A stretch of 35,242 nucleotides of DNA, from NCBI GenBank assembly GCA_009377645.1, contig WHTQ01000043.1:1-35242 (forward strand), read 5' to 3'. This document shows, piece after piece, positions 24,230 through 32,471 of the stretch; position 1 is the first letter of the stretch, and every line of letters starts with the position of its first letter. The DNA is from Micromonosporaceae bacterium (GTDB lineage: Bacteria; Actinomycetota; Actinomycetes; Mycobacteriales; Micromonosporaceae). The notes beneath the pieces were generated by a model. It was given only the letters and a program-made list of their open reading frames with translations. It searched no databases and was not told the DNA's origin. Both the position numbers and the translations under genes were made by a program.

Positions 24230-25957
24230 TCACTCCGGCTTCCGGGTGATCCGGCGCGCCCACCGGTGCCGCCGTTCCTGGCGCTCCTTGAACTGCCTGG
24301 CGAACTTGGACGTCCGGAACACGTCTTGTCTCGCCTTCCGGTTCCGGGCCCACCGGTCGGCCGGCAGGTAGCCGGCCGCCCCGACCCGGCTCCAGCCCTC
24401 GCCGCCGCCGGCCGCACCGCCGCCCCCGCCGCCGACCTTCATCCGGTTCAACGCGGTGCCGACTCCCTGCCCGCCCGCCATCGAGCCGCGCAGCAGCCGG
24501 CGCTGCAGGCTCAGGAACAGCACCGAGCTGATCCCGACCATCAGCAGGTTGATGAAGAAGAACCGCTGGTGGCTCTGCAGCAGCAGCTCGGTGGTGATCA
24601 GCATCAGGGCCAGCCCGACCAGCGCCACGATGATCATAAAGGCGGCCGCCAGCAGCAGCCCGAACCAGCGCCACAGCACCCGGCGGCCGCCGCCGCCCAC
24701 CAGCGCGATCGGGAGCACGAAGATCAGGGCCACCGCCAGGATCGCCACCATCAGCTGGCCGACGATGATCGGGATCAGCACCCCGATCACCAGGAACGCG
24801 GCGAGCACCAGCAGCGCCAGCATCAGCAGCAGCCCGACCGCGATCCGGTCCCCGCCGCCCTGGTCCAGGTAGGCCGCCAGCGGCTCGCCCTCCGGGCAGC
24901 CCGGGACCGGGTCGTCCGGGTGCATCATGTCGTACATGTAGCTCTCCGGGTCGGCGCCGGGCGCCTCCGGTGCGGTGGCCGGAGTGGTCTGCAGGATCCG
25001 GTTGTACTGGTCGACGCACGGATGGTCGCCGCCGTCCGCGTACGGTGCGTCGCACCGGTTCGCCTCGGCGCCGTCGGCGCCGCGGACGGTGAGCACGAGC
25101 GGACAGTCCAGCCGCTGCCCGTACGTCATGTGCTGGTGCGGCCGCCGGACGTACATGTCCACCAGCCACATCTGCATCACCCAGCGCAGGTACTGCGGCT
25201 CGTTGCGGGTGGGCGGCGCGCCGTCGCCGAACTCGTCGGTGAAGCACCCGTCCACCAGCTGCTCGCTGCCGACCGGGACCTGCTGTACGCAGGGCGGCGG
25301 GTCGGCGTCCGGTGGCTGCACCGCGGTGGTCGCGACGTCCACCCCGATGTCCCGGGACCGCCCGACCAGCCCCTCGTCGCCGATCAGGAACCCGCCCGGG
25401 TTGGCCAGGATCGCGCCGAGGATCGCCGCGAGCCCGAACGACATCGCGATCTCGCCGAACCCCTTGCCGACCCGCCCGCGCAGTGCCGCCAGACCGAACC
25501 AGAACACGCAGATCGTCAGCGCGAGCGGGACCAGCCCCCAGCCGCCGCCGCTGACCGTACCCACGAAGTTGGTCTCGTAGACCCCGATCAGCTGCTGGAC
25601 CGGGGTCAGCATCAGGTCCGCGATCCCGAAGTCGAGTGCGAGGTCCAGCAGCCAGATCAGGGCCACCACGATCAGCCGGCTGGTCGAGAACAGCACGTCG
25701 GCCAGCCAGATCCCGAGCCGATCGAAGGTGCCGTCCACCCCGCCGCCCTGCCGGCTCTCGATCGAGTACTCGAACACCGGGATGCCGTACCGGTCGACCA
25801 CCTGGTCTTCGCCGAACCCGTCGCCGCCGCCGTCGACCTGCGCCAGCACCGGCCCCCCTGAGTCTGCCGCCGCGGCCGCGGCGGCCGGCGCCAGCAGCAG
25901 GGTGACCGCGAGCAGCAACGCCAGCAGGGCCGGGCGGCGGTGCCTGGGCCGGATCAT
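24230..25957 (-). CDS. VirB6/TrbL-like polytopic membrane protein
   Basis: The product has 575 residues; the ATG at 25957 overlaps the VirB4 gene stop (ATGA). There is an N-terminal signal-like helix (ALLALLLAVTLLLAPAAAAA), then about eight more membrane helices in two groups (residues about 80-190 and 365-505). Between the groups is a soluble loop of about 150 residues with paired cysteines (PPPCVQQV, DGCFTD, RLDCPL). The C-terminus is strongly basic (KARQDVFRTSKFARQFKERQ) and cytoplasmic. This layout fits VirB6/TrbL/TcpH proteins, the inner-membrane channel of type IV secretion systems. It is placed directly after the VirB4 ATPase, as in related loci. Confidence 0.8.
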   Translation of the reverse strand: MIRPRHRRPALLALLLAVTLLLAPAAAAAAADSGGPVLAQVDGGGDGFGEDQVVDRYGIPVFEYSIESRQGGGVDGTFDRLGIWLADVLFSTSRLIVVALIWLLDLALDFGIADLMLTPVQQLIGVYETNFVGTVSGGGWGLVPLALTICVFWFGLAALRGRVGKGFGEIAMSFGLAAILGAILANPGGFLIGDEGLVGRSRDIGVDVATTAVQPPDADPPPCVQQVPVGSEQLVDGCFTDEFGDGAPPTRNEPQYLRWVMQMWLVDMYVRRPHQHMTYGQRLDCPLVLTVRGADGAEANRCDAPYADGGDHPCVDQYNRILQTTPATAPEAPGADPESYMYDMMHPDDPVPGCPEGEPLAAYLDQGGGDRIAVGLLLMLALLVLAAFLVIGVLIPIIVGQLMVAILAVALIFVLPIALVGGGGRRVLWRWFGLLLAAAFMIIVALVGLALMLITTELLLQSHQRFFFINLLMVGISSVLFLSLQRRLLRGSMAGGQGVGTALNRMKVGGGGGGAAGGGEGWSRVGAAGYLPADRWARNRKARQDVFRTSKFARQFKERQERRHRWARRITRKPE

Positions 25958-28515
25958 GCGGCCGGCCCGTCGCCGGTCGGGGTGGTGCGGATCGCCCGGC
26001 GGATCCGCTCGACCGGCGGCTCCAGCACCTTCAGCATCCCGATCCGGTTGTGGATCCGGGCAATGAACTCGCCCTCCCGCCCCGGCTCGACAATCATGTC
26101 CCCGGTGGCCGGGTCGGTGTGGGTCAGCGGAGACAGGTCGCCGGTGATCGTGGCGGTCAGCTGCTCGGCCAGCTGCGGGTCGGTGACCCCGATCGCCCGT
26201 ACGTAGCGGGTGCCGAGCTGGTGGTTGCGCTGCCGGCCCAGGAACACCGCCGACAGCAGCCCGAGCAGCGTCTCGTTGCCGGTGTCCTCCGGGTCGTGGG
26301 CGGCCAGCAGCAGGCCGGCGTTGTTCTTCCGGCCATCCCGGATCAGCTCCAATGTGGTGTCGTAGCCCGGGCTGCCCTCCCCCTCCCGGGTCAGCCAGTA
26401 GCACTCGTCCGCGTGCACCAGCACGAACCGCGAGTCCTGGAAGGCGATCGCCTTCGCCAGCACCGCGGTCAGCGTCAGCACCGCCCGGCCGAACAGCGCC
26501 GCGAACGGCAGGTGCGCGAGCTGGCGGGCGCTGCGCAGCTCGTGCCGCTTCGGCATGCTCATCCCGTGGGTGGCGAACACAATGTGGTCGGCGCGGGTGT
26601 CCAGCGGCACCAGGGTCGGGTCGAAGACCAGCCCGGTGCCGGGGCGGCGGGCGGCCGCCCGCAGCTGCCGGCTCAGGTCGGCCGCGGCCGGCAGGTCCGG
26701 CATCGCCTGCAGCGCGTCGGCGAGCGCGGCCATGCTCGGCCGCTCCTCGGCGATCACCTTGTCGATCGTCTCGGCCAGGATCGTGCCGTGCTCGGAGGTC
26801 GCCTCCACCCCGAGTAGCTGGGACAGGAACGTCTCCGCCGCCTGCGCCGCCGCCGGCCCGGTCAGCACCCGCAGCGGGTCCAGCGAGAAGCCGGTCAGGT
26901 CGGCCAGATCCGCCACCTGCACCTCGTCCGCCCCGAAGGTTGCCGACAGGAACGTGACCTGCTCCCGAGTGCGGGTCCGGTCCCAGCCGATCGTGCGCCC
27001 GCCGTCGGCCGCCACGTCGGCCAGAATCTTCTTCAGGGTCACCGACTTGCCGGCCCCGAGTTCGGCGAACAGCCCGATCGAGGCGGAGATGTCGCGGCTG
27101 GTCCAGTCGGTCAGGTTCAGCCGGACCGGGGCCTGGGTGCCGGCGTCGATGCCGAGCCCGAGCACCTGGCCGGATTGGTCACCCAGCCGGTTGCCCACGA
27201 ACGGCATTGCCTTGGCGAGGTCGTCGGCGAGCAGGTACTGCGTATAGTCACCCACCACGCGGGGGGTGGTGACGCCCGGCAGCATCGCGGCGTAGCAGGC
27301 GAGCTGGTCACCGGTCGGGCGCACCGCAGTCAGCTCGTCCGAGTACGAGGTGCGCAGCGCCTCCGCGTACTCCTCGCACTCGTCCAGCGTCTCTCCCCAG
27401 ACTCCGAGCACGATCGTCGCCTCGTACTCCACTTCGGAGCTGTGAGCGTCCAGTGCGGCCTGTTCCTCGGCGAGCTGGCGCTGCCCGACGGTTACCCAGG
27501 GCGGCAGGGCGTCGACCTCCAGCGCGTCCTCGTTCTCGGCGGCGCTGAACTCACCGACCTGGTCGGCCAGCTGGCGGCGTTTGCGGGTCACCTTGCGCTT
27601 GGCCTCGGTGCCCGGGTTGACTCGGGCCCGGACCGCCCAGTCCACCGGGAACCGGGTGTCCTCGTGCATCGCGGCCAGCCATTCGCCGCCCGGGAACGGC
27701 CAGCTCTCCGGCAGGTCGGACAGCACCAGGAACGCCTGGTAACCGCTGCCGCCGTCGGCCGTGGTCACCTTCAGGTAGCGGTGCTGGAACGGGTTGCGCA
27801 GCCGGGGCTGGCCGGCGGTGGTGCGGCCGCCCTCATCGAAGTGGACCTGTCCGAGGAACGCGAAGCTGGGGCTGCGCAGCCGGTTCCCGCGTACCGTCGC
27901 CTCGGCGTAGCGGGAGCGCCGGGCGCGGGCGAGCGAGGGTTCGGTGGGGGTGCCGCGGCGGGCCGCCCGCCGGTGGATCCACAGGATCTCGTCCGGAGTG
28001 GCCGGCACCAGCCCGGCCGCTGCCCGCGCCACCCGGGTGGCCTGCTCGGCCCGGCGGCGCACCTCGGACAGGCTCGGCATCGGCGGCGCCAGCCCGAAGC
28101 TACGAGCCACAAGGGACGATGCGGCGGTGGCGATCGAGGAGGTGCTGGTCCAGCCGGAGGTGTGCGGGAGCGGCAGCGCCAGCCAGTAGGTGCGGTCCCG
28201 TAGCTGGTAGTCCTCGAGCAGCCGCCGGTACCCTTCGGTGATCTCCTGATGGATCGGGTGCCGGTGCTGCCGGGGCGGCCCGGCCGGGGCGTCGGTGGTG
28301 TCGATCCGTCCACACAGGCTCAACAGGAGCGGCTCGCCGCGCAGCGACCGCAGCAGGTTCCCGACCACCCGGCCGAAGCTCAGCTTGTCGTTGTCGGAGG
28401 CGTAGCGGTAGGGCAGCGGGTCGACCCGCCACACCGCCCAGACCGTGCCGTCGTGCGTCCAGGCCAAGTTGCCCACTATCGCGCGGAACGGCACCCCCGG
28501 CACCACCGAGCCCAT
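25954..28515 (-). CDS. VirB4-like conjugation ATPase
   Basis: The product has 853 residues. The ATG at 28515 overlaps the stop of the previous gene (TGATG); a GTG one codon earlier is possible. The Walker A motif is GLFAELGAGKSVTLKK near residue 480, and the Walker B-like segment is RFVLVHADECYWL near 700. A VirB4-type RDGRKNNAGLLLAAHDP stretch lies near 725. The long N-terminal part (1-440) has no sharp motif, as usual for VirB4/TraC/TcpF proteins. It would energise assembly or substrate transfer of the type IV secretion-like channel. The ATPase domain is complete, so the protein could be active. Confidence 0.87.
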   Translation of the reverse strand: MGSVVPGVPFRAIVGNLAWTHDGTVWAVWRVDPLPYRYASDNDKLSFGRVVGNLLRSLRGEPLLLSLCGRIDTTDAPAGPPRQHRHPIHQEITEGYRRLLEDYQLRDRTYWLALPLPHTSGWTSTSSIATAASSLVARSFGLAPPMPSLSEVRRRAEQATRVARAAAGLVPATPDEILWIHRRAARRGTPTEPSLARARRSRYAEATVRGNRLRSPSFAFLGQVHFDEGGRTTAGQPRLRNPFQHRYLKVTTADGGSGYQAFLVLSDLPESWPFPGGEWLAAMHEDTRFPVDWAVRARVNPGTEAKRKVTRKRRQLADQVGEFSAAENEDALEVDALPPWVTVGQRQLAEEQAALDAHSSEVEYEATIVLGVWGETLDECEEYAEALRTSYSDELTAVRPTGDQLACYAAMLPGVTTPRVVGDYTQYLLADDLAKAMPFVGNRLGDQSGQVLGLGIDAGTQAPVRLNLTDWTSRDISASIGLFAELGAGKSVTLKKILADVAADGGRTIGWDRTRTREQVTFLSATFGADEVQVADLADLTGFSLDPLRVLTGPAAAQAAETFLSQLLGVEATSEHGTILAETIDKVIAEERPSMAALADALQAMPDLPAAADLSRQLRAAARRPGTGLVFDPTLVPLDTRADHIVFATHGMSMPKRHELRSARQLAHLPFAALFGRAVLTLTAVLAKAIAFQDSRFVLVHADECYWLTREGEGSPGYDTTLELIRDGRKNNAGLLLAAHDPEDTGNETLLGLLSAVFLGRQRNHQLGTRYVRAIGVTDPQLAEQLTATITGDLSPLTHTDPATGDMIVEPGREGEFIARIHNRIGMLKVLEPPVERIRRAIRTTPTGDGPAA

Positions 28516-29048
28516 CACCGCTCGCGCTCCCTCGCGGGCGGCTGGCCCGCCTGCCGCAGCAGGTCGGCCAGCCATGGCCGTGGCTCTGGTCCCTGCCTCT
28601 GCTCTCCAGTGTGGACCGGCGGCGGCAGCACCCGAACCTCGGCCGGTAGCTGCGCCACCGGGAACCGGCCGCCCCGCTGGACGGTCGGTCCGGGCGCCCG
28701 GAACGGGTCACCTCCCAGGTAGCCGGCGCGCGGCTGCAGCAGTAGGGCGGTCAGCGCCACCCCGGCGCGCAGCGGGTCCCGGCCCTCGATCCGGGTATGC
28801 CGGGTCAGGTAGGTCAGCAGCAGCGGGAGCCCGACCCCGATCACCAGGTTGAACGGTCCGAAGCGCGCCCACAGGTCGCGGTAGCTCAGCAGCAGGTAGA
28901 CCGACCCGACGAAGACCAGCAGCTGCGTGATCGTGTAAGGCCCGAGCGGCAGCGCCCAGTTGCTCCCCGGCCACTTCCGGATCAGGTACGGCTGGCGGCG
29001 GCCCTTCGTGTACGTCCGGCCGACCGCGCCCGCGCCGCCGCCGTCCAT
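28515..29048 (-). CDS. PrgI/TcpE-like two-helix membrane protein
   Basis: The product has 177 residues; the ATG at 29048 overlaps the preceding stop (TGATG). A basic N-terminus (RTYTKGRRQPYLIRKWPG) precedes two adjacent membrane helices (residues about 42-60 and 66-84). The C-terminal half is Pro/Arg-rich and probably disordered. Small two-helix proteins just upstream of VirB4 are PrgI/VirB3/TcpE counterparts, which anchor the ATPase to the membrane complex. Assignment rests on topology and position more than on sequence motifs. Confidence 0.7.
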   Translation of the reverse strand: MDGGGAGAVGRTYTKGRRQPYLIRKWPGSNWALPLGPYTITQLLVFVGSVYLLLSYRDLWARFGPFNLVIGVGLPLLLTYLTRHTRIEGRDPLRAGVALTALLLQPRAGYLGGDPFRAPGPTVQRGGRFPVAQLPAEVRVLPPPVHTGEQRQGPEPRPWLADLLRQAGQPPARERER

Positions 29049-29320
29049 CACTCCTGCTCGACCGGAAGCTCTTCGCCGAACAGGTCCGAGATCGCCTCCA
29101 CATTGGTGAGTATCAGGAACACTAGCGCCGCGCCGATCCCGAAGATGATCGCCTTCTGCAAGCCGCCCCTGGACTTGACGATCAGGATCGTCCCGACCAG
29201 AATCACGACCACCAGGAAGATCAGCGGCAGGGTCTCCTCCAGGAAGTCCACCCAGCCCTGGATCCAGGTCTGGGTCGGGCTGTCCTGCGCCAGTGGTGGT
29301 GGCGGCGGTTGTCCAGGCAT
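29048..29320 (-). CDS. Small membrane protein, TcpD-like
   Basis: The product has 90 residues. The ATG at 29320 is chosen because CGGAG lies about 9 nt upstream; an in-frame extension to 29398 lies inside the preceding gene. Two hydrophobic helices are seen (LPLIFLVVVILVGTILIV and AIIFGIGAALVFLILT), with an acidic C-terminus. Size, topology and position between TcpC-like and PrgI-like genes agree with TcpD or VirB2-like small proteins of Gram-positive conjugation systems. No sequence motif proves it. Confidence 0.65.
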   Translation of the reverse strand: MPGQPPPPPLAQDSPTQTWIQGWVDFLEETLPLIFLVVVILVGTILIVKSRGGLQKAIIFGIGAALVFLILTNVEAISDLFGEELPVEQE

Positions 29321-29322
29321 CG

Positions 29323-30348
29323 TCAGTCTCCGTTCGTGCTTCGGGGCGCGGCGCCCACCGGGCTGCTGACCAGCGGATCGAGCGCGACCACCTCCCACCG
29401 TCCGCCGCGCACGCCGACGGTCACCGGGTACACCAGCGGCAGGTCGTCCTGGTCGGTGGCGACGGTGACGAGCAGCTGCACCAGCGTCCCGTCCGCCGGC
29501 ACCGGCTCCGCCGGCTCCCCCGGGGCGCGCAGCTCGCTGATGCTCACCTCCTGGTAGGGCGGCGGGGACAGCGGCGGGATCACCACCCCGGGCGCGACGT
29601 ACCGTTCCAGCCCGCCGCCGCCGGCACCGCCGGCCAGCATCCCGGCGAAGAATGCCTGCAGGGTGCCGCTGAGCTCGGTACCCGAGGTCGGCAACGACAC
29701 CTCGTACGGCGTCTGCTGGTCGGCCGCGTCACCGGCCAGCTGCGGCGCCGGGACCTGTGCCGGCAGCGCGGCCGGGCGCCAACCCTGGCAGCCGCCGGAT
29801 GTCGACCGGACCATCGTCACCGCGAAGAACTGACTGCCGGCCGGCCGCCACTGCTGGGCTTCCCCGTCCAGGACCTGGACATCGGCCCCGACCAGATATC
29901 CCCAGGTGTCGCCGGCGGCGCCCGGGGTGACCCCGGCGGTGTAGGTGCGGGTAGCCTGCCGGCGCCCGGGCTCGGCCCCGGAGCGCGGCACGCCCGGAAC
30001 CCCGGCCAGCAGCTCGGTGTCGCCGGCCAGCCACGCCGACACGACCAGCTCGGCACAGCCACCCGGGGGAGCAACCGGCGGTGGCGGCTCCGGGTCGGCG
30101 GCCGGTGGCAGGCTGGCCGCATTCCGCGGTCCGGCACAGTTCACCAGGCCGAGAACCAGGGCGAGCCCGATGCCGCCCCACAGCCCGTACGCGAGGATCC
30201 GGCTCAGCGCCGCCTGTACGCGGCTCGACCCCCCGACCGGTCCAGCCGCCTCCCACTCTTGTGAAACGCTCGGATCGCCGGACCGCTGGTCCGGCCCACC
30301 GCCAGCCGCGTCGTTCCAGCTGGGCACACCCGGTCTGCCCACCGCCAC
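29323..30348 (-). CDS. TcpC/VirB8-like conjugation protein
   Basis: The product has 341 residues from a GTG at 30348, with GGGAGG 8 nt upstream; a second GTG two codons later is possible. The N-terminal 45 residues are cytoplasmic and polar, followed by one membrane helix (LSRILAYGLWGGIGLALVLG, about residues 48-67). An extracytoplasmic Pro-rich linker precedes two related NTF2-like regions (about 97-200 and 215-325), as in TcpC of pCW3. TcpC/VirB8 proteins are scaffolds of the transfer channel. It is the first gene of the seven-gene transcript. The 118-bp gap upstream probably contains the promoter. Confidence 0.78.
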   Translation of the reverse strand: MAVGRPGVPSWNDAAGGGPDQRSGDPSVSQEWEAAGPVGGSSRVQAALSRILAYGLWGGIGLALVLGLVNCAGPRNAASLPPAADPEPPPPVAPPGGCAELVVSAWLAGDTELLAGVPGVPRSGAEPGRRQATRTYTAGVTPGAAGDTWGYLVGADVQVLDGEAQQWRPAGSQFFAVTMVRSTSGGCQGWRPAALPAQVPAPQLAGDAADQQTPYEVSLPTSGTELSGTLQAFFAGMLAGGAGGGGLERYVAPGVVIPPLSPPPYQEVSISELRAPGEPAEPVPADGTLVQLLVTVATDQDDLPLVYPVTVGVRGGRWEVVALDPLVSSPVGAAPRSTNGD

Positions 30349-30466
30349 AGCTGGTGCCTCCCTACACCTCGCCTAGGCCGCCCCGTGAGAACCTCACGCT
30401 GGGTTATCCCACTATGCGCATCACACGCGCCGGTCCGTCCGAGCGGCGGTACGCGAGAGCCGCCGG

Positions 30467-31513
30467 TCATCGGTCGTTGCCGGTAAGCACCTGGATCTCG
30501 TTGACCTGGTACGAGGTGGTGGAGCCGACCCCGATCTCCAGGCCCCCGTCGAAGGCTCCGTTGATCTCCCATGAGACCTGCCAGGTGGTGATGGCGACGA
30601 TCTCGTACCTTCCGTCCGGCTGGTGTCGGCTGGCGCTGCGGTAGATGTGGTGGCACTCACCGGGCTCGAGGAGGTTGGTTCCGCGCTCCCAGGCGGTGCC
30701 GGGACCCTGGCAGAGGACCGGGCTCCGGCCGTCGCCCATGTCCCACTCGATCCGCAACGGCTCGGCGTACGCGTCGACGCGTTGCCCGGCTCCGGCGGCG
30801 AACTCATGCAACGGGGCGCCTTCCGGCCACACCCGGCCGCCGACCTCGGTCCACATCCAGACGGGCAGGTTCACGAGCGCGGCGCCGTCCACCGGCGGTG
30901 CCGTCCGGATCTCCGGCCCGCGCATCGCCAGCGCGTTCACCGCCTCCACCCACAACGCCGGTATCACCGACGGCGTGCCCTCGTATCCCGGCGGATTCTC
31001 CGGCCCAACGATGAACTGCGAAGCCTGCCACAGCCCAAAGCCGCCCATGTACATCACGCCGGCCTCGTTCTCTTGAGGTGGATAACATCGAATCTCGAAG
31101 ACGCGCCCCTCTTCCTCTTCTCCCACATCTCTTCGTGGCCAACTCGGGTCACGGTTCGTTACCTGGTCATCCGCGCGTATGTAGCAATCCCACTCCACAT
31201 GGAACCACCAGTCGCCGGCGTTGCAGTAAACCCGCCACGGGTTGGTCTGCGAGTTCATGTCGCGCTGGTCGTGCCGAGTGCACCAGGTTTCAACTCCGCC
31301 ACCCCCACCCGGCTCGCCCAACGCGAAGGGCGAACCCGTCTGTGGGACCGTTCCACTCACATGAGTGAAGCACACCTGTTCGCCGTCGAGCACAGCAACC
31401 TGCCCGTTAGCGCAGTCAACTTGCATCGCGCTTGCACCGTCCTCGGCCGTGAAGATCCCCAAGGTACCAACAAAGGTGGCGGTAGCGAATGTCGCGGACC
31501 TACGAAGAGCCAT
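30467..31513 (-). CDS. Secreted protein with possible PKD-like domain, lower GC
   Basis: The product has 348 residues; the ATG at 31513 overlaps the stop of the upstream gene (TAATG). A Sec-type signal peptide is clear (ALRRSATFATATFVGTLG, then ASA-MQ as likely cleavage, near residue 30). The mature part is rich in Trp and Cys. Near its C-terminus, IEWDMGDGRSPVLC and YEIVAITTWQVSW resemble a PKD-like beta-sandwich (WDFGDG pattern). The GC content is clearly below that of the window's core genes, with AT-containing codons in the third position, which suggests later acquisition. It is associated with the conjugation-like cluster; function is unknown. Confidence 0.72.
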   Translation of the reverse strand: MALRRSATFATATFVGTLGIFTAEDGASAMQVDCANGQVAVLDGEQVCFTHVSGTVPQTGSPFALGEPGGGGGVETWCTRHDQRDMNSQTNPWRVYCNAGDWWFHVEWDCYIRADDQVTNRDPSWPRRDVGEEEEGRVFEIRCYPPQENEAGVMYMGGFGLWQASQFIVGPENPPGYEGTPSVIPALWVEAVNALAMRGPEIRTAPPVDGAALVNLPVWMWTEVGGRVWPEGAPLHEFAAGAGQRVDAYAEPLRIEWDMGDGRSPVLCQGPGTAWERGTNLLEPGECHHIYRSASRHQPDGRYEIVAITTWQVSWEINGAFDGGLEIGVGSTTSYQVNEIQVLTGNDR

Positions 31514-31971
31514 TAACACGGATCATCCCGTTCATCGAGCTGACGGATTCGCCAGTCTTCTATGTTCTGTCCGAACCAGTCATCGCTCCACACTGCCACA
31601 GTCGCCCAAACTCGCCGCTCACCGGGCCGATCGACTGGCTCGCCTGAGGCATCAACCGGTAGCCATCCTGTGGCGTCTACGCAGTATCGCAAGTCGACTT
31701 CCGGCGAGCTGCGGCCGTCAACCTCCCGCGAAAGGTCTACGTTGACGATGTCAACGAGATCCCACTGCAACTCGCCTTCGACAGTCTGTACGCTTCCCCA
31801 GCGGCCGATGATCTCAGTGCGAAGCTCTTGGGACAGCTCCCCGCCACCAACATGCTGGTCGACCTGAGCGAACAGGTCTTCAGCCTCATCAGCGGTGGGT
31901 ACGTCTGCGGTGGAGACGTCGATGTATGCGTTCATGAACTCGTCGAACTTGGTGCGGGCTTCGTCTACTGC
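31513..31971 (-). pseudogene. Hypothetical protein gene that appears to lack its 5' end
   Basis: The first in-frame ATG is at 31935 (140 residues). However, the frame stays open upstream with a natural-looking sequence (VDEARTKFDEF before MNAYIDVSTAD), without a start codon or ribosome-binding site, until it runs antisense into hemC sequence at about 31966-31971. This suggests the original gene began earlier and lost its N-terminus, possibly including a signal peptide. The remaining part is acidic, with a beta-rich C-terminus (RRVWATVAVWSDDW). GC is low, like the next gene, to which it is coupled by TAATG. A short genuine protein starting at 31935 cannot be excluded. Confidence 0.55.
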
Positions 31972-31975
31972 TGGC
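31960..31975. other. Novel junction between low-GC genes and truncated hemC
   Basis: To the left, the minus-strand gene's plausible codons run to about 31971. To the right, plus-strand HemC similarity (LLLARAGLDRLGR) begins at about 31965. An in-frame stop at 31935-31937 closes the hemC frame, with non-HemC residues between. GC content changes sharply here. No target-site duplication or terminal repeat is obvious. A chromosomal breakpoint, an insertion edge or an assembly join are all possible. Confidence 0.6.
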
Positions 31976-32471
31976 CCGGGCCGGGTTGGACCGGCTCGGC
32001 CGGGGCGCCGAGATCACCGAGACCCTCGATCCGGCGGTGCTGCTGCCGGCGCCGGCCCAGGGCGCGCTGGCGGTGGAGTGCCGGACCGCCGACGGTGTCC
32101 TGCTGGAGCTGCTCGAGGGCCTCGACCACCCGCCCACCCGCGCGGCGGTCTCGGCAGAACGCGCACTCTTGTCTACACTGGAAGCCGGGTGCAGCGCGCC
32201 GGTGGCCGGGCTGGCCGAGCCCGCTGGCGCCGGCCAGCTCCGGCTGCACGGCGCGGTGTTCAGCTTGGACGGCCACCGGACCATCCGTCTGACCCGGACC
32301 GGTCCCGGGGCCGCTCCGGTCGAGCTGGGCCGGCGGCTCGCCGAGGAGCTGCTCGGCAGCGGCGCCCAAACCCTGCTGGCCGGTCCCAGGCCGGCCGGCT
32401 CGCGGTCGGCCGGTCCGCGGTCAACCCAGGAAGCACAGTTGGAGCACGACAGTCATGACCCGAACCCGTAA
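31965..32471 (+). pseudogene. hemC: hemC 3' fragment (hydroxymethylbilane synthase, N-terminal half missing)
   Basis: About 168 codons match the C-terminal part of HemC: LLARAGLDRLGRGAEITETL, LPAPAQGALAVECR, TRAAVSAERALL and LEAGCSAPVAGLAEP, the last with the Cys that binds the dipyrromethane cofactor. A full enzyme is about 310-330 residues, so roughly 150 N-terminal residues, including the catalytic Asp domain, are absent. Upstream the frame reads non-HemC residues and then a stop at 31935. The ORF's TTG at 31986 could not give a working enzyme. It overlaps the cobA-hemD start by 17 nt, as the intact gene would. Since HemC is needed for heme, another copy must exist unless the assembly is wrong here. 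Confidence 0.85.

Larger units (their letters stand above)
21407..31971 (-). mobile_element. Conjugation-like gene block, possibly a partial integrative element
   Basis: Minus-strand genes from 30348 to 22503 encode, in order of transcription, a TcpC-like protein, a small TcpD-like membrane protein, a PrgI/TcpE-like protein, a VirB4 ATPase, a VirB6/TrbL-like channel, an anchored protein and a lysozyme-M23 hydrolase. This is close to the Tn916/pCW3 transfer set. Two lower-GC genes lie upstream and a sigma-like gene downstream. Relaxase, coupling ATPase, integrase and attachment sites are not seen. The right edge is a sharp junction inside hemC; the left edge is undefined. Confidence 0.45.

Noticed and set aside
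30349-30466. Small gene between the TcpC-like and secreted-protein genes
   Set aside because: Only short frames without ribosome-binding sites. Best read as the promoter region and leader of the conjugation-like operon.
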